64,000 nt of DNA, from assembly GCA_028287035.1 (NCBI GenBank), contig JAQBQL010000188.1, positions 23,108 through 87,107 of the forward strand, written 5' to 3'. The notes beneath the pieces were generated by a model. The model saw only the letters and a list, made by a program, of their open reading frames with translations. It did no database searches and was not told the DNA's origin. This document shows positions 35,277 to 45,181 of the stretch, piece after piece; position 1 is the stretch's first letter, and the number at the start of each line of letters is the position of its first letter. The DNA is from Labilithrix sp. (lineage in GTDB: Bacteria; Myxococcota; Polyangia; Polyangiales; Polyangiaceae). A program made the translations under genes and the position numbers.

Positions 35277-36304
35277 GAGCGCTCGGCCCGCGCACGTGGG
35301 CCGTGATCCTCGTCGTCCTCGCGGCGGCAGCCACGTTCGTGCCGGCCCGCTCGCACGCGCTCGCCCCGAAGCACGCGGCGGCTCCGAAGGCGCGCATCGG
35401 GCTCGTGTTCGACGTCGGCGGTCGGGGCGACAAGAGCTTCAACGACGCGGCGTACCTCGGGGTCTCGCGCGCCGAGCAGGAGCTGGGGGTCGAGGCGAGC
35501 TACCTCGAGCCCGCGAGCACCGAGGACCGCGAGGCCGCGCTCCGTCTCTTCGCGGCGCGCGGCTTCGACCTCGTCATCGGCGTCGGCTTCATCTTCTCGA
35601 GCGACATCGACGCGGTCGCGCACGCCTATCCCGCGACCCGCTTCGCGGGGGTCGACTACGCGCCCGGCCCGGCCGGGATCCCGCCCAACGTGGCGGCGCT
35701 CGCCTTCCGCGAGGAGGAGGGCTCGTTCCTGGTCGGCGCCGTCGCCGGGCTCATGTCGAAGACGCACCACGTGGGCTTCGTCGGCGGCATGAGCGGGCCG
35801 CTCATCCGGAAGTTCGAGGTCGGCTACGTCCAGGGCGTGAAGGCGGCCTGTCCCGAGTGCCAGGTGCATTCGGCGTATGCGGGGCCCACGCCCGATGCGT
35901 TCCGGGATCCGGCCAAGGGCAAGGCGCTCGCGAACGCCCAGATCGCCGCCGGCGCCGACGTGCTCTATCACGCGTCCGGCGCCACCGGGCACGGGGTGTT
36001 CGAGGCGGCCCGTGACGCGCACGCGCTCGCGATCGGGGTCGACGCCGACCAGCACGACGAGATGCCCGACACGGTGGTGACGAGCATGATCAAGCGCGGG
36101 GACGTCGCCGTGTTCGACATCGTTAAGGCGGTGGTCGACGGCGGGTTCCACGGCGGGATGAACGTCTTCGGCCTCGCCGAGGCGGGCGTCGACTACGTCC
36201 ACGAGGGACCGCACGCCGAGCGGCTACCGCCCGAGGTGAAGGACCGCGTCGCGGCGTTCCGCGCCGACATCACCGCCCGGCGCGTGGTCGTCGCCAGTCA
36301 CTGA
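35273..36304 (+). CDS. BMP-family substrate-binding protein
   Basis: A 343-residue exported binding protein of the BmpA/PnrA (Med) family, known to bind purine nucleosides for ABC import. GTG 35273 overlaps the CDF stop and gives a signal peptide (hydrophobic residues 8-21, ASHA-like end). Family stretches are IGLVFDVGGRGDKSFNDAAYLGV, DLVIGVGFIFSSDI, FAGVDYAP, FREEEGSFLVGAVAGLMSK, VGFVGGMSGPLIRKFEVGY, and YHASGATGHGVFEAAR. It has no lipobox Cys, unlike most members. No ATPase or permease genes are nearby, so it is an orphan. It overlaps the convergent LysR-like gene by 7 bases. Confidence 0.87.
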   Translation: MRALGPRTWAVILVVLAAAATFVPARSHALAPKHAAAPKARIGLVFDVGGRGDKSFNDAAYLGVSRAEQELGVEASYLEPASTEDREAALRLFAARGFDLVIGVGFIFSSDIDAVAHAYPATRFAGVDYAPGPAGIPPNVAALAFREEEGSFLVGAVAGLMSKTHHVGFVGGMSGPLIRKFEVGYVQGVKAACPECQVHSAYAGPTPDAFRDPAKGKALANAQIAAGADVLYHASGATGHGVFEAARDAHALAIGVDADQHDEMPDTVVTSMIKRGDVAVFDIVKAVVDGGFHGGMNVFGLAEAGVDYVHEGPHAERLPPEVKDRVAAFRADITARRVVVASH

Positions 36305-36579
36305 GCGGGCAGGGGGCCGCGCGCCACGTCGCGCGTCGCGACCGCCGCCTCGTCGACCGCCGCGAGGATCTTCCGCGCGCGATCGAGGAACACCTCGCCG
36401 GCCGGCAGGAGCTGCATGCCGCGCGGGGTGCGCACGAAGAGCGGCGAGCCGAGCTCGTCCTCGAGGCTGCGGATCTGGCGGCTCACCGGGGGCTGCGCGA
36501 TGCGGAGGCGGAGGGCCGCGCGGCCGACGTTGCCCTCCTCGGCGACGGCGACGAAGTAGCGGATCTGGGAGAGGCTCAT
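36298..36579 (-). CDS. Stand-alone LysR-type DNA-binding domain protein
   Basis: A 93-residue protein consisting only of the LysR winged helix-turn-helix: QIRYFVAVAEEGNVGRAALRLRIAQPPVSRQIRSLE, then LFVRTPRGMQLLPAGEVFLDRARKIL and a linker-helix start. The normal two-lobe effector domain (about 200 residues) is missing, and its place is occupied by the convergent BMP gene, whose end overlaps this stop by 7 bases. It may be a truncated relic or a constitutive repressor that dimerises through the linker helix. TAGGCT (36591-36596, minus strand) lies 11 bases before ATG 36579. A perfect palindrome lies upstream. Confidence 0.75.
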   Translation of the reverse strand: MSLSQIRYFVAVAEEGNVGRAALRLRIAQPPVSRQIRSLEDELGSPLFVRTPRGMQLLPAGEVFLDRARKILAAVDEAAVATRDVARGPLPAQ

Positions 36580-36590
36580 CCGGCCCTCCC

Positions 36591-36596
36591 AGCCTA
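36591..36596 (-). promoter_or_regulatory. Putative -10 element TAGGCT for the LysR-like gene
   Basis: On the minus strand TAGGCT ends 11 bases before ATG 36579; the palindrome at 36611-36630 covers the matching -35 position. Confidence 0.4.
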
Positions 36597-36610
36597 GCGC
36601 ACCGGAGCCA

Positions 36611-36630
36611 GATCCAAACGGTATTGGATC
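36611..36630. promoter_or_regulatory. Perfect palindromic candidate operator
   Basis: GATCCAA and TTGGATC flank a 6-base spacer, giving 7-base perfect arms. It lies in the 80-base gap between the LysR-like gene and map, over the -35 position of the LysR-like promoter and about 30 bases before map. It is not the textbook T-N11-A LysR box, but dyads of this kind commonly bind such regulators. Regulation of either gene is inferred. Confidence 0.5.
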
Positions 36631-36659
36631 CGCGAGGCCGCCGCCCGCAGGCTGCGCGC

Positions 36660-37421
36660 ATGGCCATCGAGATCCACGACGTCCGCGCCATCGCGCGCCT
36701 CCGCAAGGCCGGTGAGGTCGCGGCGGCGACGCTCGCGTACGTCGGGCAGCGACTCCACGAGGGCGTCTCCACCGCGACCATCGACGCGTGGGTCCGCGAG
36801 GACACGAAGCGGCGGGGCGGCACCCCGAGCCAGCTCGGCTACAAGGGCTTTCCGGCGGCGGTCTGCACGAGCAAGAACCACGTCGTGTGCCACGGCATCC
36901 CGCGGCGCGACGAGATCCTCGGGCCGGGGGACATCGTGAACGTCGACGTCACGACCAAGCTCGACGGCTTCCATGGCGACACGTCCGCGACCTTCATCAT
37001 CGGCGAGGCGTCCGCGGAGGCGAGGCACGTGGTCGACGTGGCGCGGCGCGCGCGGGACGCCGGCATCGCCGTCATCCGCGAGGGGGTCCGGCTCGGCGAC
37101 GTGGGGGCCGTCATCGAGGCGCTCGCGCGGAGCGAGGGCTGCAGCATCGTTCGCGAATTCGGCGGCCACGGGATCGGCCAGCGCATGCACATGGACCCGC
37201 ACGTCTCGCATCACGGGCCGAAGGGCAGTGGGCTCCGTCTCAAGGCGGGGATGGCCATCACCATCGAGCCGATGGTCAACCTGGGCACCGGCGCGATCCG
37301 CATGCTCGAGGACGAGTGGACGGTGGTGACCGCCGACGGTCGGCTCTCGGCGCAGTTCGAGCACACGGTCCTCGTCACGCGGGACGGCCACGAGGTCCTC
37401 ACCGCGCCCGCCGCCGGCTGA
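36660..37421 (+). CDS. map: Type I methionine aminopeptidase
   Basis: A 253-residue cytoplasmic enzyme that removes N-terminal methionine. Substrate and metal residues are conserved: CHGIPRRDEIL (His), VNVDVTTKLDGFHGDTSATF (two Asp), EFGGHGIGQRMHMDPHV (His), ITIEPMVNLG (Glu) and FEHTVLVT (Glu). ATG 36660 is chosen as the start of conserved sequence (IEIHDVRAIARLRKAGEVAA); upstream codons lie within the palindrome region. Length is typical of the short bacterial type without a zinc-finger extension. Confidence 0.95.
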   Translation: MAIEIHDVRAIARLRKAGEVAAATLAYVGQRLHEGVSTATIDAWVREDTKRRGGTPSQLGYKGFPAAVCTSKNHVVCHGIPRRDEILGPGDIVNVDVTTKLDGFHGDTSATFIIGEASAEARHVVDVARRARDAGIAVIREGVRLGDVGAVIEALARSEGCSIVREFGGHGIGQRMHMDPHVSHHGPKGSGLRLKAGMAITIEPMVNLGTGAIRMLEDEWTVVTADGRLSAQFEHTVLVTRDGHEVLTAPAAG

Positions 37422-37483
37422 TCCGGCCGGTCTCTGCGCGCGTTCCGGGCGCTTGCCGGACGCCGTGCTATGGGAGCCGGCCC

Positions 37484-39568
37484 ATGCGCGTCGCGCTCGT
37501 CTACCCGCCGACCTGTGACCCCACCGCTCCGTACCTCGCGGTGCCCATGTTGACGGGCTTCCTGCGCGAAAACGGCGTCGAGGTCGTGCCCATCGACGCC
37601 AACATCGAGGCGTTCGACCAGCTGCTCTCGCCCGGGAAGCTCGGCGCGCTGCGGGACCGGCTCGAGGAACGCCTCGCCGAGCTCGACGGCCGCCGCACGC
37701 TCGCGCATGCCGAGCAGCTCGAGCTGGCGGCCCTGGCCCGCGTGCGCGCCGAGGCTCATGCGGTGCCCGATGGAATCGCCGAGGCGAAGGCGACGCTCCG
37801 TGACGAGGTCCGCTTCTACGACGCCGACGCGTACGCCTCGGCGGTCGCCACCATCGACGCCTCCCTGCGCGTCGTCTCGGCGACCCACCACCCGCTGCAC
37901 CTCGACTTCACCGCCTACCGGACGCCGTTCGGGCTGACGAGCATCGAGGAGATCGAGCGCGCGAGCGAGCCTCGCAACGACCCGTTCCACGACTACGTGC
38001 AAGAGTCATTGATCCCGCGGCTGCGCGCCGAGCAGGTCGACGTGGTCGGCCTCTCGGTCTGCTTCCCCGGCCAGCTCCAGCCCGCCTACGCCTTTGCGCT
38101 CGCGATCAAGAAGGCGCTGCCCGACGTGCACGTGACGTGCGGGGGACCCGGCATCACGCAGATGCTGATCCGCCTGTCGGGCAAGCGCCTCGCCAACGCG
38201 CTCGGGCCGTTCGACACGGCGTGCGTCTACGAGGGTGAGCACACGCTGCTCGGGCTCGTGCGCGCGCTCGAGCAGAAGCGCCCGCTCCGCGAGTGCGCGA
38301 ACGTCGTGGTGCGTGACCGCCTGATGGGCGCGCGCTGGATGGCCGGGCACGGCATGGAGGACCTCAAGGTGCTCCCGGCGCCCGACTTCGACGGTCTGCC
38401 GCTCGCGCAGTACCTCGCGCCTCGCCTCGTCCTCCCGTACGACCCGACGCGCGGCTGCTACTGGGGAAAGTGCACGTTCTGTCACTACGGCCTCGCCGAG
38501 GTCGGTACCGCCGCCTACCGCGAGCGCGACGTGGCGCAGATGACGAGCCACCTGCGGGCGCTCACCGAGAAGTACGGCACCCGGCACTTCTACCTGTCGC
38601 AGGACTCGGTCGCGCCGAAGACGATCGTGCGGTTCTCCCAGGCCATCGTCGACGAGGGGCTCGACATCCGCTGGGCGACCGACCTCAAGCCCGAGAAGTA
38701 CCTCACCAAGGAACGCGCCGAGATCCTGCGCAAGGCGGGCGCGGTGGCGTGCGCGCTCGGCGTCGAGTCGGGGTCCGATCGCGTGCTCAAGCTGATCGAC
38801 AAGGGCGCGCCGATCGCGGTCGTCGACGACGTCATGGGCCATCTCACGAGCGCCGGCATCGCCGCCGAGGCGATGTGCTTCACCGAGTTCCCGACCGAGA
38901 CGCACGAGGAGGCCCTGTCCACGCTGGAGTTCCTCGAGGAGCGCCGCGAGAAGCTCGCGGTGTACATCGTCGGCGAGTTCGGGCTCACGCACGGGTCGCT
39001 GGTCGCGCAGGAGCCAGGCCGGTTCGGCATCGCCGAGACCTGGGAGCTCGAGGGCGACGACCTCGGGCTCGGGATCTTCTTCGCGCCGGTCACGCCGTGG
39101 AAGTCGGAGGCCGAGCGCGCCGACGTCGACGACCGCCTCCAGGAGCTCTCGACGGGCTGGGCGCTGCGCACGTATCCGTGGGCCGGCGCCGTGTCGACCG
39201 CGCACACAATCCTCTACTACGATCGCTTCGGCAAGAGCGTGTTCCGCGACCTCGCCGAGCGCGGGCTCGACGAGCGCGTGCTCGGCGACGACGGCGAGTC
39301 CGCGGTGCTCCCGCTGCGCTTCGATCCGAACGAATGCGCGCGCGCCGAGGAGCGCGAGGGCGCGATCTGGTCCACGCTGGTGAACGATCGCCGGATCGTG
39401 GGCCGTGCTCCCTACGAGGCGCTCGCCGCGCAGGCGCCGTCGCTGCGCCCGCGCTCGTCGGCCGTTCCGGTGCGTTTCCAGGTCGGCGAAGAGCCCGCGG
39501 TCGTGACGCCGCGCCGCGCGAAGGTGAAGGGCCGTCGCCCCTCCCACGGGGTCAACACCACGCGCTAG
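37484..39568 (+). CDS. B12-binding-domain radical SAM protein
   Basis: A 694-residue enzyme. Residues of about 1-270 contain a cobalamin-binding-like fold (MRVALVYPPTCDPTAP, DVVGLSVCFPGQLQPAYAFALAIKKALPDVHVTCGGPG). The radical SAM core follows with cluster cysteines Cys325, Cys330 and Cys333 (CYWGKCTFC), a CX4CX2C spacing longer than the usual CX3CX2C. The barrel continues with FYLSQDSVAPKTIV, ALGVESGSDRVLKLIDKG and EAMCFTEFPTETHEEAL. The last 200 residues are unique. Relatives are methyltransferases or cyclases of lipids, peptides and antibiotics; no RiPP precursor is visible nearby, so the substrate is unknown. It lies 62 bases after map. Confidence 0.87.
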   Translation: MRVALVYPPTCDPTAPYLAVPMLTGFLRENGVEVVPIDANIEAFDQLLSPGKLGALRDRLEERLAELDGRRTLAHAEQLELAALARVRAEAHAVPDGIAEAKATLRDEVRFYDADAYASAVATIDASLRVVSATHHPLHLDFTAYRTPFGLTSIEEIERASEPRNDPFHDYVQESLIPRLRAEQVDVVGLSVCFPGQLQPAYAFALAIKKALPDVHVTCGGPGITQMLIRLSGKRLANALGPFDTACVYEGEHTLLGLVRALEQKRPLRECANVVVRDRLMGARWMAGHGMEDLKVLPAPDFDGLPLAQYLAPRLVLPYDPTRGCYWGKCTFCHYGLAEVGTAAYRERDVAQMTSHLRALTEKYGTRHFYLSQDSVAPKTIVRFSQAIVDEGLDIRWATDLKPEKYLTKERAEILRKAGAVACALGVESGSDRVLKLIDKGAPIAVVDDVMGHLTSAGIAAEAMCFTEFPTETHEEALSTLEFLEERREKLAVYIVGEFGLTHGSLVAQEPGRFGIAETWELEGDDLGLGIFFAPVTPWKSEAERADVDDRLQELSTGWALRTYPWAGAVSTAHTILYYDRFGKSVFRDLAERGLDERVLGDDGESAVLPLRFDPNECARAEEREGAIWSTLVNDRRIVGRAPYEALAAQAPSLRPRSSAVPVRFQVGEEPAVVTPRRAKVKGRRPSHGVNTTR

Positions 39569-39672
39569 CCCGCGCGGTCACAGGCTCGCCGGGCGTGAAA
39601 CCCGGCGCGCAGCGCCGTTCGCCGCAGGCGACTCACGCCGACGCTGCCGGCCGCCGAACGCATCCGGGGAGG

Positions 39673-39697
39673 CTCGCGAAGCGAGGGGCGGAGCCCC
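39673..39697. terminator. Tandem hairpins between convergent genes
   Basis: CTCGC-GAA-GCGAG (39673-39685) runs directly into GGGGC-GGA-GCCCC (39685-39697), sharing one base. They lie between the ends of the radical SAM gene and mutS2 on opposite strands and could serve both. No U-tract follows, so termination is plausible but not typical Rho-independent. Confidence 0.4.
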
Positions 39698-39702
39698 ACC
39701 TG

Positions 39703-42198
<2,496 letters not shown>

Positions 42199-42324
42199 GA
42201 TCGGTTCCTGCCGCGGGATCGCGGGCCCACCTACGTAAGTCCCCGCCCTCTCGCTGTCAGCCCACCGTAGCCCGTTTCGTCGGGGCTCGCCGCGCGTGGC
42301 CGACGGCTCTCACCGGTGCCGCAG

Positions 42325-42912
42325 TCACTGCACCGCGATGCGCGCAAGCTCCAGCAGCTCCGCCTTGAACGCGACGTTCTGCGCCTTCGCGCTGCGCAGG
42401 TTCAAGACGAGCTTCGGGCGCGCCTCCTCGAGGTCGAAGCCGACGACGGCGCCGCCCTGCGCGAATGCGGCCGCCGCGCCGACCGTGAGGACGTCGATGC
42501 CACGGAGGCCCTCGGCGATCTTCGGCATGTCGCCCTCGAGACCGGCGGCGAGGTACACGAGCGCGACGGGTCCGGCCTTGATGCGGGCCACCAGCGTCCC
42601 GGGATCGGCGTACGGCGTCGTATCGACCGAGGACGGCAGCCCGGCGATGCGCTTGCCCTCGGTGAGGGCGCGAGCAAACGTCGCCGCCGACGATTCGGAG
42701 TCACCGTCGCCCGCCTTGTGGAGCACGAGCACGCGCGCCGTGCTCCCCGCCCGCGCGAGGAAGTTCCGGTCGAAGGACCCGAGGCGCGCCGTCAGCTGGG
42801 CCTGGAGCGCGAGCGGTACGCGGGCCGGCTCGGCACGCGAGTGCCGCATGCCGGTGACACCCAGCAGCACCGAGAGGACGAGCACGCACGCGATCCGCGC
42901 AAGCCTCGTCAT
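42325..42912 (-). CDS. YfiR/DUF4154-family periplasmic protein
   Basis: A 195-residue exported protein with signal peptide (hydrophobic 5-20, end SRAEP). The body matches the YfiR (DUF4154) pattern: ALQAQLTARLGSFDRNFLAR, then VLVLHKAGDGDSESSAATFARAL, ALVYLAAGLEGDMPKIAEGLRGIDVLTVG, VVGFDLEEARPKLVLNLRSAKAQN and VAFKAELLELARIA at the end. YfiR in Pseudomonas represses a diguanylate cyclase; no GGDEF gene is here. It overlaps the end of the TonB receptor by 4 bases (ATGA), so both are translated together. Confidence 0.85.
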   Translation of the reverse strand: MTRLARIACVLVLSVLLGVTGMRHSRAEPARVPLALQAQLTARLGSFDRNFLARAGSTARVLVLHKAGDGDSESSAATFARALTEGKRIAGLPSSVDTTPYADPGTLVARIKAGPVALVYLAAGLEGDMPKIAEGLRGIDVLTVGAAAAFAQGGAVVGFDLEEARPKLVLNLRSAKAQNVAFKAELLELARIAVQ

Positions 42913-45119
42913 AGCGGCAGGTCGTACTGGAGGGTGCCGAAGGTCACGAACCGCAGGGTGGGGGTCAGCAGCGCCGGGCCGCGGGTCGGGTCCCCGGCCT
43001 CGTAGGACTGGTTGGGCCCGCCCACGTAAGGGACGACGGTGCCGGTCGTGAAGGAGCTCGCGAGACGGTACGAGAGGCCGGGCACGAAGGGCACGCGCTG
43101 CGACAGCGTGAGCCGGATCTCGGCGCTCGCGGGAGCCGCGGGGAAGGAGGTGAAGTTTCCGTCGTACGCGCGGTCGGCCGGCCGCTTCCCGACGAACGTC
43201 GTCGCGAGGGCGAGCGTCGGCCAGCTCCCTCGGCCGACGTAGGCGACGCGCGCGTTGCCGAAGAGCTGCGGCGCGACCGGCAACGGCTGCGTGCCGTCTG
43301 GCGTGGTCCGCCGGGTGTACGCGCCGGTCACCGAGACGCCGTAGTGCAGCGGCCCGAAGGCTCCCTCGGCGCGGCCGTTGTAGCCGTAGTTGTCGATGCG
43401 CGAGACGTTCTCGTACGCGTACTCCTCGGCATTGATCGAGCGCAGGGCGAGGAGATCGTCCCACCACGTCCGGAAGGCTCCGAAGAGGAGACTGTGCCGT
43501 CCGAAGCGTTGCTCGACGCTGGCCTCGAGCCCCTTGACGCTCTCCGCGTGGAGGTCCGGGTTCGCCTTCTGGTCGGGCGAGGTGAAGAAGGCCTCGTAGA
43601 ACGTCGGGGCGCGGAACGCCTCCGAGTAGCTCACCTTCATCACGCCGTCGCGCCACACGTCGAAGGCGGCGGCGGCCCGCGGGGAGAGTCGCTCGACGCC
43701 CCGCGGGTCGTGGTCGTAGCGGAGGCCCGCGTTGAGGTGCACGAAGGGCATGGGCGTGAGCCGCTGCTGGGCGTACGCCGCCCAGACGAGCTCCGTGACC
43801 TCCTTCTTCGATGTGACGTCGGCGAGGCGCCCGGTATCGGCCTCGACGATGTCGTACTCGTTACCGACGTTCCGCAACCGCGTGTCGACCCCGACGAGCG
43901 TCGTGAGCGTGCCCGCGCCCGTCCAATCGAAGGTGCCCTGCGTCTCCGCCCCGAGCCACCGCGAATGACCTCGTGAGATGGTGAGGCAGTGGCCGGCGAC
44001 CTCGAACTCGCAGTCGCTGCCGTCCGTGTTGTAGAGGTTCTGCTGGTAGTCGTACGCGTCCGCGTACCCGCGCACCGAGAGGGTGAACCGCCTCGCGAGC
44101 TGCTTCCGGTAGCGCACGTCGGCGGAGAGGAAGCGGTCCTGCTCGAAGCTGCGCGGCTCGTCGAAGTCGGTGTCGCTCTGGTCGAAGCCCTGCGTTGGGG
44201 TGCGGCGCTTGTACGACGTCGCGCGGAACATGAAGGACAGGTCGCCGAGCTCGAGCCTCGCGTAGAGCGTCGGCACCGCGGTCGTGTACTGGTGGCTGGT
44301 GCGTCCGCCCCACGAGCCGAGCGGCGCACGTGGCCCGAAGTCCTTCGGCCCGCCCTGCTCGTTCTTCGTGGCCTGCGGCGCCCAGTCGAAGGACGGACCG
44401 TCCTGCCGGTACATCTCGAGCTGCGCGGTGAGCTGCGCGGGCCGGCCGAAGAGCGTGAGCTCGTGGCCGATGCCGGCGCCGAGCCGGTAGCTGCCGCCGA
44501 GGTCACCGGGCGCGAAGCTCGAGATGGCGCCGTTCCGCCCCTGCTGCGGCGAGACGGAGCCCTCGACGACGGCGTGGGCGCCCTCGTAGCTGGCGGCACG
44601 TTTCGTCACGACGTTCACGACGCCGAACATCGCGTTGCCGCCGTAGAGGACGGCTCCCGGACCGAGCACGAGCTCGATGTGATCGATGAGCTCGAGCGGG
44701 ATCCCCGCGCCTTGCTCGAAGTAGGCGGTCCCGTCCCACGGCTCGTTGTACGTGTGGCCGTCGACGACGAGCAGCACGTGGTTGCCGAAGTCCGAGGTGA
44801 GAAGGACGCCGCGGCCGCCGATCTCGACCGAGTGGAGCGGGTTCTGGGTGACGAGGCCCATCCCCAGGAAGTCGATCGCCTCGGCGATGCTGCGGATGCC
44901 GTAGCGCCGGATGTCCTCGGCGGTGATGACCTGCGTGGTCCCGGGGGCGTCCCTGGCGAGCTCGTCGGTCTTCGACGCGCCGCTCACGATCTTCTGATCG
45001 AGGAGCCCGGCGAGATCCTCGTCGTCGTCGGCGCGGGCCGCGCCGGTGCGCGTCAGCAGCCCCGCGACGAGGAGAGGAACGAGCGCCGCCCACGCGCGCC
45101 TCTTGCCCCTCGCTCCCAT
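42909..45119 (-). CDS. TonB-dependent outer-membrane receptor
   Basis: A 736-residue receptor with signal peptide (hydrophobic 10-24, ending ARA-DD). The plug spans about 45-175: IVSGASKTDELARDAPGTTQVITAEDIRRYGIRSIAEAIDFL, then GVVNVVTKRA at its end. Beta strands fill the rest and the protein ends in TFGTLQYDLPL, with a weak terminal aromatic. The substrate is unknown; the barrel resembles siderophore or vitamin receptors. It lies 62 bases downstream of a sigma-54 activator and overlaps a YfiR-like gene, which suggests a regulated unit. Confidence 0.92.
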   Translation of the reverse strand: MGARGKRRAWAALVPLLVAGLLTRTGAARADDDEDLAGLLDQKIVSGASKTDELARDAPGTTQVITAEDIRRYGIRSIAEAIDFLGMGLVTQNPLHSVEIGGRGVLLTSDFGNHVLLVVDGHTYNEPWDGTAYFEQGAGIPLELIDHIELVLGPGAVLYGGNAMFGVVNVVTKRAASYEGAHAVVEGSVSPQQGRNGAISSFAPGDLGGSYRLGAGIGHELTLFGRPAQLTAQLEMYRQDGPSFDWAPQATKNEQGGPKDFGPRAPLGSWGGRTSHQYTTAVPTLYARLELGDLSFMFRATSYKRRTPTQGFDQSDTDFDEPRSFEQDRFLSADVRYRKQLARRFTLSVRGYADAYDYQQNLYNTDGSDCEFEVAGHCLTISRGHSRWLGAETQGTFDWTGAGTLTTLVGVDTRLRNVGNEYDIVEADTGRLADVTSKKEVTELVWAAYAQQRLTPMPFVHLNAGLRYDHDPRGVERLSPRAAAAFDVWRDGVMKVSYSEAFRAPTFYEAFFTSPDQKANPDLHAESVKGLEASVEQRFGRHSLLFGAFRTWWDDLLALRSINAEEYAYENVSRIDNYGYNGRAEGAFGPLHYGVSVTGAYTRRTTPDGTQPLPVAPQLFGNARVAYVGRGSWPTLALATTFVGKRPADRAYDGNFTSFPAAPASAEIRLTLSQRVPFVPGLSYRLASSFTTGTVVPYVGGPNQSYEAGDPTRGPALLTPTLRFVTFGTLQYDLPL

Positions 45120-45181
45120 GACGGGAGAAACGACGCGCTGCGCCGCCGATTAAGTGTGTCGTGCCCGGTGGGCACGCCCGA

